Assembly (NCBI GenBank): GCA_028551475.1
Contig: CM052361.1
Location: forward strand, 10,361,501-10,425,500
Source of the DNA: Casuarina equisetifolia
Lineage: Eukaryota; Streptophyta; Magnoliopsida; Fagales; Casuarinaceae
DNA length: 64,000 nt
Direction of reading: 5' to 3'
Below are positions 35,203 through 45,960 of the stretch, one piece after another (positions within the stretch are counted from its first letter, which is position 1; each line of letters starts with the position of its first letter). Both the position numbers and the translations under genes were made by a program. The notes beneath the pieces were generated by a model. It saw only the letters and a program-made list of their open reading frames with translations. It was not told the DNA's origin and did not search any database.

Positions 35203-37106
35203 CTACGAATCATCCAACTCAACAAGTTGAGCTTGTCTCTCAGCAGCTTTCCTCCTTATAAAGATGCCCCATCTCAGGGTTGCCTTGAGCTTCAGCACCC
35301 CACAACTGCTTTTCCTGATGAACGAGAACAATCGTCATCAAAGTTGTATTTTAAAGATGGTGTACCCATGTATCCTGGAGGATAAGGGTATCCATCTTCA
35401 TTCACATTAACTAGAGCCTGACCATGGCCTCCCATGCTAAACATACGCAGCAGATGCTGCATATCTTCATTTTCAAGCATTTCATGACTCCTCATACGAA
35501 TCTCTTCCTCTAGGAAATAGTCTTCAACACCCCTGTAAGAAGTAAGATTGGACGCACTAACTGGCTAGAAACCCAACGTGGATGACTGTGGTGTAGCAAG
35601 GGAGAGTAAATTTTCACTTCTTGGAAGTTGGCTTTGATGGGAAGCAGCGATCAAAGGGTTCTCTACAGAAAATGAAGTGCTATCAAACTGAATGGGAGCA
35701 TTGAGATTTACATTCTGAGAATGTAGCGGGAATCTGGTTGCCATACTGTCATTGTAACCTGCAACTGTAGGGCTTGCTGAATCTGTAACAGATTGCTCTG
35801 AAGGATTATGAATAGGTAGGTTAGGTAGGATGAACTGCTGGTCAAACATATTTGAAAAATCTTGAGAGTTCATTGGAACCTCTGTTTGCAAAGCACTTGA
35901 ACCATTGTTCTGCGTAAAGTTCAGAAGTGACTGGCTATCATATTCTATAACATGCATCCAATTGTCATATGCCTTCTTCACCAAGGTGTCCACATATACC
36001 TTCTGACTATCTGAGAGAGAATCAGCTGAGTGATATTGTCCATTGGCAATCAAGCCATGTAACTCATAGATATTGTTGAAAACAACACCAATATTCCTCT
36101 CATCTTCAGAATAGTACACATAAAGTTTCCCACCTAGAGCACATGTTTTTGCATGCTCCACAAGAACATCCCACATCTTATTTGACATGCCACTTCCAAG
36201 AATATTACGCAGTCTCTGGGAGTCTGTAACAACTAGTCTTAGGAAGTCTTCAACTGTATGAATTCCAACTTTGTTCAGCCTCTTGTGGAATGACCCATCT
36301 TTGCCAATTTTCTCCAATCTCCAAACCTCATCATTTAATGCAGGTGGATAATGTTTCTTGTACAATTCCCCTCAGTGATCTTTAACAGTGAAGGCCTCTG
36401 TTTTAGCTTCCCGTATACGGGTGCCATCACAATAGCCTGGGGCAACCTTAAGTCCTAGCTTGAACTTCCTGCTCCTTATCCAGCTTGAGTTGTCTGTAAA
36501 TGTTAGATCACCTAGTGTGCCTACCCCATCCTTTAGTGTCACTTGCAAATCCCCTATCAGAAGTGGTCTTTTTCCTTCACGCTCTTTAACAACATGACTC
36601 TCAAATTCTTCTTCAGTCCAGTTGTCATCATCCTCATTATTGAAATCACCTTCAAGCACAACAACATCTAGCTTCATTGAGGATTCTGGACCCGTTGTGA
36701 CAACATGCCTTGTATTTGCATCAATCAAAACCACATGAATTGCAGCACCTTGCTCCCCTTCTACTTTTCCACTTTTAAAGAGAGGAAGTGACAACCTGGA
36801 ATTAAATTGCAGTTGAAAGTTCCACCCATCAAGTCCTTCTATACGTTTAGGAGAAGTCCTCCCGGTAAGTTTTGTAGGGCCTAGTTTTGCAAGGGCACGC
36901 TCTACTTCTTCACTAACAACTCTCCGAAGAATAGGCTCCAATGACGAACAAAGTTTCTGGAGACTATCCACCTTTAGAGCTTCAACAATTACACTAGCTA
37001 AAGCAGGTCGCTTCCTATCCGGCTGACCTTCTTCGACCGAAGTTGGATCCAGACCTCGCTTCTCCCTAACCATGCTGTTTGATCTTTCCATGTACCTAGT
37101 TTGCAT
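35203..37106 (-). pseudogene. CBP60-type calmodulin-binding protein, retro-pseudogene
   Basis: About 634 codons. The N-terminus [20 protein letters not shown] is the family start, so I use the ATG at 37,106. Next come the conserved CBP60 core (residues about 80-245: [51 protein letters not shown]), the central domain (about 250-400: [40 protein letters not shown]) and a diverged linker. Lesions: CGA-to-TGA at codon 245 (36,374-36,372), TAG at codon 514 (35,567-35,565), and loss of one G near 35,297 in the Trp codon that opens the C-terminal calmodulin-binding helix. The correct frame resumes to TAG at 35,205-35,203. The C-terminal calmodulin site points to the CBP60a-f clade. Relatives are nuclear, DNA-binding regulators of immunity. 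Loss of function is inferred. Confidence 0.95.
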
Positions 37107-37837
37107 TTTCAATGGCCTCAACTATTCGTCCCATTTGGCTACCGAGATAGTGCAACAAGCTTAACGCAAAATGAATTTTCCTTTAGAATTACGCACTAGC
37201 AAGCTGGTTGCTTTGAGTTCAAATTTTGATCTCTAGAAAGAAGAGCCAAAGAGGAAAAACAGTCGAGCGCTCGGTTCCTTTAATCTTCCTTGCTTCTCAG
37301 CAATTAAACGCGGGTTTGAAGTTCAAAAGAACCATTTCTAACGACAGAATAAACAATAAGCTTTGCAATCAACTGACCTACTCTCACTTTGACCACACAT
37401 TGAATCTCCAGAAACAACCAAAACCAAAAATAAAACAAGGAGAAAACTCAAGAACTCCGGTTTCTTTCCTTTTTCCTCTATTTTCTCAGCAACTAAACGA
37501 AGGTTGGAAACACAAAGGAGCAGAAAACTTTCTCTTAGGATTCAAGTGAGTGGACCAGAAAGCAAAAGACAATGGAAAAAAAAAAAGTAAAGGCGAGCGG
37601 GAAAAGTGAAAAATCCTAACGCAAACTAGTATCTGAGAAGCTTCGCCGAAGTGTCTGTGAATTTTCCCTCACACAAACGCCTTTTGCAATCTCACCATCA
37701 ACCCTCTCTCTCTCTCTCTCTTCGTCTGAGTACTTACAACAACGGCTCCAATAGCAACGAATCTCTGAGGGGGTAGTTTGACGGGAGGTTGAGATCATCC
37801 AGACCACGAAACCCGTGGTTTTGCGCCATTCCTTTTG
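37107..37837 (-). pseudogene. 5' UTR of the CBP60 retrocopy
   Basis: About 730 nt from the inferred cap-proximal end to the start codon. It contains a CT/GA microsatellite near 37,707-37,722 and two similar halves with GCTGAGAA-type motifs (about 37,300 and 37,485). No upstream coding sequence is recognised. Its presence shows near full-length reverse transcription. Confidence 0.75.
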
Positions 37838-37852
37838 TTGGTAAAGGAAGCC
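37838..37852. repeat. Target-site duplication of the CBP60 retrocopy (5' side)
   Basis: Identical to 34,550-34,564. Joining the two sides through one copy would restore continuity of the interrupted Copia-3 gag region. Confidence 0.95.
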
Positions 37853-38466
37853 TAGATTGAAGGAATGGACCTACTTGGCCCAACTAAGAAGGCTGGCTTG
37901 ACCTAGGAATCCTAGGGCTAGCCCATATATAAGAAGAGAGTGCTTGACCCAGAGGAAGGCTGGGTGGTGCATTACACCTAGAAGGTGTTATTTTCACTAG
38001 TGGTTGGCCTTTGATGGTGATGTGCTGGAGAAAGTCCTGCTTCATCGAAGAGTAAAGCTTCTCTAAACTTGATAAGGTAATGCGTTGTAAGACAAGACGG
38101 TAGATTGGAGAATGGAGAACTCCTCTTGTAGGGCCAAAAGAAACTTAAGAGCTTGGTCTTCATCACTCTACTGGATTTTTTTTTTGATGTTGCAGTTATA
38201 GCCACCACACAAACAATGGAGGAGGTGCTGTTAAGCCTCCAAATCAACCCAAAGCTCCTTTAGATAGAGGTATAAGGAGGTAAGATCATCACTAGTGGCG
38301 CCAAGAGACAACTAAAGGTTAAGATGGCCTGTTTCAAAGAGAATTTTTGGGTTCCGCTTACTTTGTCAAAGCTATCTTGGAGAAGTTGCCAGATTTTGAC
38401 AACGATGTGGGTGGTAAAGACTATGCACTTAAGTGATAGATGAACCAAGTGGGTTAACTATGTTTT

Positions 38467-39719
38467 TGTTCGGTGAATTTTATATGCAAGTGAACATGTC
38501 GAACAAGTAATATAATGATAAGAAAGATATCGTCCCACAGAGATTGGTGATTACTAGACCAATTAATTACTAACGGTGAATAACTCCTAGAATTTATCTA
38601 GCAAACCAAATTGATGGATGATAGATTAACTAATTAAGTCTAAGAAAACTTAATAAAAGAAATATGTTAGAGCATATGACTTCACCATAATTACTAGGTA
38701 CTAATATTGATTATTTATGCTTGCAAGAGAGATAATATCTATGTGATGGCGAAATTTCCTAATTTATTTACTATTCTATGTCTAGGTATAGCAAACCTAC
38801 TTAGTTCATTAATTCACTATATCTCTATATGTGAATTGAAACAAACCAAATGCATTAGGATCTATGAATATTTCCAGTTTACACCAAAAGTCACACAAAC
38901 AATATGGTATATGTCTATCCATATTTAATTTATGGTTACATATTACAAGAAGCAACTGCATGTTATTTCCTGTCGGTCTTTAACATGCAAATAAAGTCAT
39001 CTAAGTGGTAGCTAATCACCTAAAAGTATTAAACTCCGTAATATGTAACTTCACATAAATAAAATATCTTGCAAAACATAATAATCATAAGATTCATACC
39101 ATCATAATTAGGTTACATCGTAGCTCTAACAAAAATAAACTAAAACATAAAGAAATAATGAGGAAGAATGGTAATAAGAAATAAAGAAGGCATCTTGAAT
39201 CCAAGAACAAGAAGTCTGTCACCATTTTTGTCTTCTCTTCAAGAAAACCTTGAATTCTTGGCTTCTTTCTTGAGTTGTGCTCAATTTCCTCCTCCCCTCT
39301 TCTTTTGCCTTTTCTCTTCTCTTAAATAGGATTTAGGTTTAGACCTATCTCCTATCCTAGTAGAATTGGGTTTTAGAGACCTAAAACAATTGGGTTTTGA
39401 ACTCCTAAATTAATTGAGACTTGAATTCCTAACATGACTGGGTTTTCTATTTATTTAGAAAACCCAACAACAATAGAAAATCTAATAACAATCATCCAAA
39501 GCCCAAGCCCATCTTGACTCTCTTAATCTTGATATTACAATTTTGCCACACAATAAGCATCAGGTTCTTCATGTTCATCCCTTTTCTCCTTAGCTCCTTA
39601 TGCTATAAAAACAAGACAAATTCAAATAAATAAGAGGAGTTCAAATATTTTCTCATAAGCATTGTATTATTTATTACCTAAAAAATAGGTAAAATAACTC
39701 TATAAAAATAGAGTTATCA
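38467..39719. mobile_element. Solo LTR or small LTR element, 1.25 kb
   Basis: TGTTCGGTGAAT at the left, GAGTTATCA at the right, flanked by perfect 5-bp duplications GTTTT (38,462-38,466 and 39,720-39,724). It interrupts Copia-3 gag. It is A+T-rich and non-coding; no primer-binding site, polypurine tract or terminal repeat pair is evident, so solo LTR is preferred over a complete small element. Confidence 0.75.
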
Positions 39720-39994
39720 GTTTTCATAGTTGTGTGACATTGGTCCTAGTAGTTAGTAGTCCTTTTTAATAGGTCACAACAACTTACCAGTTAGAAAGCC
39801 CATCTTATTTTAAATAGGGAACACCATCTAGATTTGTTCAGTGTAGATGTGCCAATTGGCTTCACTAGTAAGCTTTTAAGACACAATGCATGTCGGTTGA
39901 AGATCGACGACAATAAGATGGTAGAGGTTGTGAATAAGGGAAACATGGGTGGCAAAATTGGTAGAGTTTTTTACAATGGTGACTAGGGTTGCCA

Positions 39995-40160
39995 AATTGG
40001 GAAATTTAGGAATTTAGGGTTTGAGGAATTTGGGAATTTTGGGAATTATGGTTTTGGAATTTTGGGAATTAGGGTTTTGTGAATTGGGAAATTGAAGGAT
40101 TGAAAGAATTAGGAATTAAGGTTCAAGGATTGGGAATTAGGGTTTGGAAATTGGGGATCC
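39995..40160. repeat. Degenerate GGGAATT/TTAGGGTTT minisatellite
   Basis: Irregular repeats of GGAATTTTGGGAATTAGGG-like units of 10-24 bp. TTAGGGTTT occurs only singly, so this is not telomere repeat. Confidence 0.7.
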
Positions 40161-40401
40161 ATGAGGGTGATTTGGGAATGAGAAAGCAAAGGGTAATTGT
40201 GAAAATGGAAACAAGGAAAAGGGTAGATGCAGGAATGAAAGGGAAAAAAGAGGTAGGAAGGTGTTGTTTGAAATGAGAAACAAACAACAAGAATGGATGG
40301 GGAAGGAAAAAAAACTAGTAATTGGGAAAAAAAATGGCAAGAGGCTCATAACTCAATGGAAGATGCTATGGGAAAGAAAGATGAGGTTGCTAGGATTGTC
40401 T

Positions 40402-40415
40402 GGCAAGTGATACCA
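40402..40415 (-). other. Primer-binding site of Copia-3
   Basis: Minus-strand TGGTATCACTTGCC directly follows the LTR end. TGGTATCA is the usual initiator Met-tRNA complement of plant Copia elements; the rest is diverged. Confidence 0.7.
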
Positions 40416-40619
40416 TGCAAGAAAGTGCAAAAACTCAAGGGAGCAAAATAATACTCTCTATTGCTGTATGTATTTACGAACTTCTCATGTTACATTTATA
40501 TAGAACTAAACCTAGCCTAACAAGGAAGGAAAAATATACACAATTAAATACAAAGATATTAAGCCAAATTATAGGACTTAATATGGCAATGTGATTGGTA
40601 AGTTAGCCGTATGTTAACA
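40416..40619 (-). mobile_element. 5' LTR of Copia-3, 204 bp
   Basis: On the minus strand it starts TGTTAACATACGG and ends TTTCTTGCA, immediately followed by the primer-binding site. A TATATAAATG-like TATA region lies near 40,490-40,505. Only one LTR is in the window because the element is truncated at 33,411. Confidence 0.78.
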
Positions 40620-42320
40620 CATTCTTCTGCCCTCAATTTGTGTGAATTTACTTTTTTATTTACATCTTGGCCTAAACCTTGCTGGGGAGCCTTCAAAGTA
40701 AATAAATGCTTTCCCCTGGCAAACGTTATTAGAACTCTTTTGATTTTGTCCTTATTATATACCTCAGCAGCAGGATAAAAAATGCAAAGGGAGCTCTCTA
40801 GACAGCAGCACTAAAAAAAAAAAAAAAAAACAAAAAACAAAAGCAGAAAAAAAAAAGACAAGAAAAAAGGTCGAACGTGCCTATTTTTCAATCCTAAGCC
40901 ATCGTTCATACTTAATGTAGTAACAGCCTTATGATACTTGCTAAAAGTTTCTACAGCTTTGAGTAATGAACAGGAGGACACTTTCGATCGCAATGCGTGT
41001 TGAATTCCTAGGCTGGCCCATTTTATCTTGGCTTCTTTTTGCCTATCGCAGTTGCATCATCATACGTATCTTCCTCTTTCTCTGTGAAGAGAAGATACCA
41101 TTTGCTCGACGGTCTCTTGGCGCTGCGATGCCCAGATCCAAACTTGTTGCTACCAAAATCCCTAACTTCTTTTTTTAGGGTTTTGGCGCTTACAACTCTA
41201 ATCTCAATAATGCAAACTAAGGTTGCAATAATGGTAATACAAGAGCAAAGTAGTACTAATGACAATAATGTAGGCCTTTTGAACCGATTAGCAAAGTAAT
41301 ACTAACGACAATAATGTAGGCCCTTTGAACCAATTATATCACTTTTGCTTTCGATTTCACCACCGGGTATTCGATCTTTTTCTCTTTTTCTGAAACCCCG
41401 AAAGGTTAGAGAGCTAGAGATATATTAGTATAAGAAAAATATTTGTTACAACTCTATCGATTTCTAGCCGTTTAAATATCAGGAAATTTTAGCTTTCGGC
41501 AAATCGGACACTCTCCCTAGACTTTCAGTCGTAACTTCCCAAACTGGTGAAAAAAGAGAAATGCAAGACTTTGGTTTGAATCCTTTCCCTTTATCAAAAT
41601 GGCATAGTTGTAGGTTTGGTTTAAAAATCTCTTGCATTTTAGTTTTCTCTTTTAGCACGTTTTGGGTTTAGAATGCAACTGTATCACAATAAAAGCTAAA
41701 CTAAATGTGCCGAAGTGAAGCTCCTCAGACAACTGAACTTTATCCTCCATATGTAAGGCAGAAGGCAACTAACTTGGCTATGCCCAGTAATCAGTCTTTG
41801 TTCTCACCAATTTGAAGCCCATGGTCAATTCAATAGTAGCTCCTTCCAAATAAGTGCTTGCATACTCCCAGAGAAAGCATATTATCTCAAAAGACACTTA
41901 AAGAGTTGATGCAACCTTTTCATTAAGGCCGGTTGTCTCTATCTTGTATCCAAATTTCTAAGTTTATTGCCGGGCCTTACAACTTTAAACAGCATTGGTT
42001 ATTCTTCCTCCATTTATCAAACTATAAGTTTAATCAACCAACTTCCAGATCATTTCTACATATTGTTGAGAAACAGAAATGAGAAAAAGGTAAAACCGTC
42101 TCCATTTTTAAAGATTTAAAGAGTGGAATCTATCTTGTAAGGGGACCCTTGGTTTTCCTTTTCCCTTTAATTGTTTACCTTATTCGTTAAAAAGTTTGAT
42201 AAAAGCTGGTTATCGGGCATCGGGCTTTTCATGCCGCTCGAGGAACTCCCGAGCATGAGGGATTTACGAGCAGCTGTGAGGCACAATTCGTAATTAATGC
42301 ATCTTTGTGAATATCTGAAA
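40620..42320. other. Lower-copy intergenic DNA
   Basis: No recognised gene. It contains A-rich runs (40,813-40,830), a 46-bp duplication at 41,245-41,336, and open stretches on both strands near 40,970-41,290 that I do not recognise. Base composition is less A+T-biased than the array, suggesting unique host DNA. Confidence 0.5.
41245..41336. repeat. 46-bp tandem duplication
   Basis: Two units, 41,245-41,290 and 41,291-41,336, starting GCAAAGTA and ending CCAATTA or CCGATTA, with only a few differences. Confidence 0.9.
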
Positions 42321-42749
42321 TGTTAAAGAAAGACCACTTGCACACGTAAGACTACAAGTTCAAAAAGGCACTCAACCATGTAAAGAGAAGTGACAAGAGC
42401 ATCCCACGTTCTCTACAAAAGAGAGACCTCTTGTCAACTGTGGGACTAGTTTACGCGTACTCTTTGTCTAACCAAATCTGCTTCATGTACTCAACAAGGC
42501 TGCTATAAAATCATGTACTCAACCAAAACAATACAATGAAGTAAAACCTTTGTAGGGAAGAACTATGTTCTCTTCTGAGTAGCTCGTAGCAGGCCCAAAT
42601 GGCTCTATGTCCATGGCTTTTCAAAGCAGCTTTCTCGTGTCTATTTTCCTTTTTCTAGCTTTCACTTGTTTCTTATTTTCTAAGGTGTTAGATCTTTGTG
42701 TTTACTGCCTTTAGTTGTGTATGTTTCTTACTTTTATAGATTTTCTTCA
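42321..42749 (+). repeat. 5' LTR of the non-autonomous element
   Basis: TGTTAAAGAAAG to TTTTCTTCA. A 27-bp segment containing TATAAAATCATG is bracketed by CATGTACTCAAC repeats and is missing from the 3' LTR. Confidence 0.88.
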
Positions 42750-43888
42750 TGGTATCGGAGCAGGTTGCACTGAAGGCTGATTTTTCTGCATCCTGAGATT
42801 ATCTATTCTGTTCTCTACCAAAGAAGAAAGTTTTTTGCAGGGTTTTCTCTATGTTTTTATTTTATTTATGAGTTCCAACTCTTCACGCTACACCAAGATT
42901 AAGAAGCAGAAAGATGACGAGATCCAATCAACAACGCCAGTCTGGCATCAGAAAGGCTAGGATCTCACTGAGTGAGGCTTCCACTCACCCATCACTATAA
43001 ATGGTTCTCTTTGCTTCCGCAACCTCTAAAACCAGTGCAGAAACTCATCTCTCTCTCAACACAGAAAGAGAGAGAAAATGGATGTCGCTAGATCCAGCAA
43101 CATGAAAAAAAAAAAAAATCGTCAGCAACGCTCACCGATTCACTAACTCTCTATATTTAGCACGAGTGAACGTGCAAATCTTTATTTAGTTAGCACACAA
43201 CACACACATCCTTTGTGTATAACAAACAAAAAAAAAATTCTTGTCCAGCCCGCACAACACGCACAACCTCATTCGTGCGTGTCACACATGCGGCAATTAA
43301 TGGACAAGTTGAGAAAAGAGAGAAGTGCAACAATCCCACATAGTCTGGATGTTAGCTTAATTTTTTATTTAAGCTTATTAAAGTGGGCTATATTATGTTA
43401 GTCCATGAAAGTTTTAAATATGGACTGGCTGATATGGGCCGTGGCTAACCAAATAGGGCCGTGATGAGTGGGCCTATTGGGTTGCACATAAGGTAAAGCT
43501 AGGTCTTATCCTCTAGCTCATATAAATACGTAATGTTCTTAGGGTTTCATTAGGTTGCTTTTCATAAAAGAGGCGAAACCTAAGTTCTCTCATCGAGCCA
43601 GTGATTCTTATGAGAATAGAGGATATTCGCCTATGCCCGAATTTCAAAGAGCATTATTGGGTCTACAACGACGAAAGAATAGATCGCAAGAGCGGTATGT
43701 TTATATGAATTCTATTTTTATTTATTTGCTAAATTAAAATCATACAAACGGTGTTTTAGATCTGTCTACGCAAATCCTATGAAGCTTGAAAGACAATTTA
43801 AAGGAGCTAGGAGTTTCAAGCTTGCCACGCCCGACCACTTCTGTCTTTCAAGCTTGCGGTCTCATCCGATCCCAAGCTTGAGGGGGCA

Positions 43889-44283
43889 TGTTAAAGAAAG
43901 ACCACTTGCACACGTAAGACTACAAGTTCAAAAAGGCACTCAACCATGTAAAGAGAAGTGACAAGAGCATCCCACGTTCTCTACAAAAGAGAGACCTCTT
44001 GTCAACTGTGGGACTAGTTTACGCGTACTCTTTGTCTAACCAAATCTGCTTCATGTACTCAACCAAAACAATACAATGAAGTAAAAGCTTTGTAGGGAAG
44101 AACTATGTTCTCTTCTGAGTAGCTCGTAGCAGGCCCAAATGGCTCTACGTCCATGGCTTTTCAAAGCAGCTTTCTCGTGTCTATTTTCCTTTTTCTAGCT
44201 TTCACTTGTTTCTTATTTTCTAAGATGTTAGATCTTTGTGTTTATTGCCTTCAGTCCTGTATGTTTCTTACTTTTATAGATTT
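43889..44283 (+). repeat. 3' LTR of the non-autonomous element
   Basis: Near-identical to the 5' LTR, preceded directly by the polypurine tract. The end is placed at 44,283 from the flank duplication. Confidence 0.85.
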
Positions 44284-45646
44284 TGAAACTGCGTCGCATA
44301 GTCGTTATATCTCTGTTCATGCTCGAAGCTCTGTTCTCCAGGCACCCCAGAGGCAACCCACTTAAACGAATCTTTAGAATTTTCGTAGATGATAACAAAC
44401 CCATTTTCCATCGTTAAAGACTTTTCCATCTCTCTTAAAAAATTTGCATTTCTGGCTGTGGATTTTATCATCTCCATCCTTTTCAACTGGGCAATCTCTG
44501 ACGAAAGAGAATAGTGTAAGCTCTCCTTTAACCTCTTCCTGCAAAGTCTTATTATATTTTCGGCCGTTTCCTTCAAAAAAATTTCTTTCCTTTTGTAGGG
44601 GAAATAATGATTGACATAAATTTTTCCTTTTGGCGATCTGAAGGAGTTCTTGGATGTTGTTGGTTGATCCAGGAATCTTCATTCAATTTCGCGCGGGTGT
44701 AGTTTTCCGGCTGTTCAGTGAGCAGTAGTTGGTACCATACCAATACGTACTAAAGGTGGAAATTACCTTTTCTTGTTGGCTTAATTTTGATTTTTCTGCA
44801 GAAAAATAATAGATCGGAAGACATCTGGAACTCTATCATCGGCCGCCGGAAGCTGCCGAATTTAGAGGCTCCGAAAGCGCATAACTGTTGGTAAAACTTT
44901 TGACTCGATAACAAGCCAGGTTGCTTCTTCCATTCTGTGTTTTCTTTATCTCAACGTTTTGCTGGCTCCTCTTTCAATTTTCATCCGTTTTATTAACATA
45001 GAATCAAGGGAAAAGCGAGATGATTTTGGTCCTTCACCCCGTCTCCCTTTTTTTTTTTTTTTTTTGTTTCTTTCCGGTTAATCTGTTTCGGCGTCAAAGT
45101 TTTACTTTTTTTGTTTCCTGTGACTACCTCCCATTTTGGGCCGGAAATCAAGAAACAAAGCTTCTTACCCTTTGTTGTTTACGTGTTAGTAACTAGATCT
45201 TTGTAAATTTATCCCTACTGTTTTGCCACCAAAACTTAGTGTTTTTACTGGATCCACTGAACCGTATCGATAGTCTTTGATTAGATCACTCTCTCACTGG
45301 CACTAGAATAGATACCAGCACCAGCACTAGAACCAGCTGCCGAAGAAGAGGCGCGGCAGCACTGAAAGAAACTAAAATGAACGCCTTATTCAAGATTCAG
45401 GCATTCAAATATTGAGGAAAAACTGAAAACCTCTCGTAAAATCTAGGAAATTACGACAACTATATAACCACATTGGGAAAGTGATTGGGTGGATTTGGTG
45501 GGTAGCCATTAATTAACCAAGGATGAATCATGATTTTGGGTAGTTTTCTCGGTACGTGTGTCATTTAATACTAACATACTCTTAACACCCCTCTCAAGTC
45601 AATACTTTCTACAAATCAAATATATCTAGCTTGAGAAGGTACTATG
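44284..45646. other. Intergenic DNA, no recognised gene
   Basis: Two overlapping minus-strand open stretches (44,682-44,374 and 44,576-44,274) have coding-like composition but match no family I know. A pyrimidine tract ending CTGCAG at 44,793-44,802 looks like a plus-strand splice acceptor, but no exon chain follows. A T-run lies at 45,049-45,065. This may be unique host sequence or a gene fragment. Confidence 0.4.
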
Positions 45647-45960
45647 TGCAGCGGTCCTGTGGCTGACCATGAGCTCGAACGTAAAATCAAGTCAATGGAC
45701 AAGGGGGAATCAAAGAGAAATCTATCATAATTGACTTAGAGTGTTTTGTCTTTCTACCAATCTTGGAAATGTAAAGAATTACACAAGGATTTCTCAGAGG
45801 AAAGACTTGACTAATCTAATTGAAAGCTAACAGAATTCAACTACCCTTCCATTCCCGAGTTCCCTTTATTTATACTAATTACAACTCACATAACTACATG
45901 TAATTCCCTTACATCAGATCTCTTTATTACAACTGCAATTAGTAAAGTAAAAGCAACTCA
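45647..45960 (-). repeat. 3' LTR of Gypsy-1
   Basis: About 314 bp, with TG at the low end (45,647) and a possible CA at the high end. Similar throughout to 52,298-52,620. Confidence 0.75.

Larger units (their letters stand above)
34565..37837 (-). mobile_element. Processed (intronless) retrocopy of a CBP60 mRNA
   Basis: A 3.27-kb insertion into Copia-3 gag: 5' UTR 37,837-37,107, coding region 37,106-35,203, 3' UTR 35,202-34,578, poly(A) shown as nine T at 34,569-34,577. A perfect 15-bp duplication flanks it. CBP60 genes normally have several introns, and none is present. Poly(A), long target duplication and loss of introns are the marks of LINE-mediated reverse transcription; two L1-type LINEs are in this window. 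Four C/G bases sit between the T-run and the duplication. The 5' UTR (about 730 nt) keeps a CT/GA run near 37,707-37,722. Confidence 0.95.
37853..40380 (-). pseudogene. Copia-3 gag, N-terminal and middle parts
   Basis: The N-terminal part (about 39,965-39,725) reads ATHVSLIHNLYHL and FLTGKLL, fitting plant Copia gag. After the solo LTR, the middle part (38,450-37,860) gives VKIWQLLQDSFDKVSGTQKF, the UBN2-type gag core. Frameshifts and stops are frequent. The interval 39,995-40,160 is a degenerate G-rich repeat, not obviously coding. Confidence 0.72.
33411..40619 (-). mobile_element. Minus-strand Copia element with nested insertions (Copia-3)
   Basis: Read from high to low coordinates: 5' LTR 40,416-40,619, primer-binding site 40,402-40,415, gag 40,380-37,853 (split by a solo LTR at 38,467-39,719 and again by a CBP60 retrocopy at 34,565-37,837), gag zinc knuckle and pre-integrase 34,549-33,700, and start of integrase to 33,411. 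The rest of pol and the 3' LTR are missing where it meets unit C. The nesting order shows that Copia-3 was in place before the other two insertions. Confidence 0.82.
42321..44283 (+). mobile_element. Young non-autonomous LTR retrotransposon (TRIM/LARD-like)
   Basis: 5' LTR 42,321-42,749, primer-binding site TGGTATCGGAGC 42,750-42,761, internal domain to 43,888, polypurine tract TTGAGGGGGC ending at 43,888, 3' LTR 43,889-44,283. The flank TGAAA occurs at 42,316-42,320 and 44,284-44,288. The LTRs differ by about eight substitutions plus a 27-bp insertion in the 5' LTR. The internal ~1.13 kb has no gag or pol. It must have been mobilised in trans. If the TGAAA duplication is real, the 3' LTR lacks the last six bases (TCTTCA) of the 5' LTR. 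Confidence 0.88.

Noticed and set aside
37681..37730. CT/GA microsatellite as a promoter element of a live gene
   Set aside because: It lies within the reverse-transcribed 5' UTR of the CBP60 retrocopy, downstream of the inserted end. A core promoter would not normally be carried along.
39995..40160. Interstitial telomere repeat
   Set aside because: TTTAGGG appears only as isolated units in an irregular GGGAATT-type repeat.
43213..43961. Short plus-strand open frames inside the non-autonomous LTR element
   Set aside because: Each is about 60 codons, with no gag, pol or host-gene motif, and separated by stops. They do not make a plausible product.
44274..44682. Minus-strand gene encoding about 100 residues
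   Set aside because: Two overlapping frames of similar length, starting at weak or non-ATG codons, and no recognised motif. Kept only as a remark on the interval.
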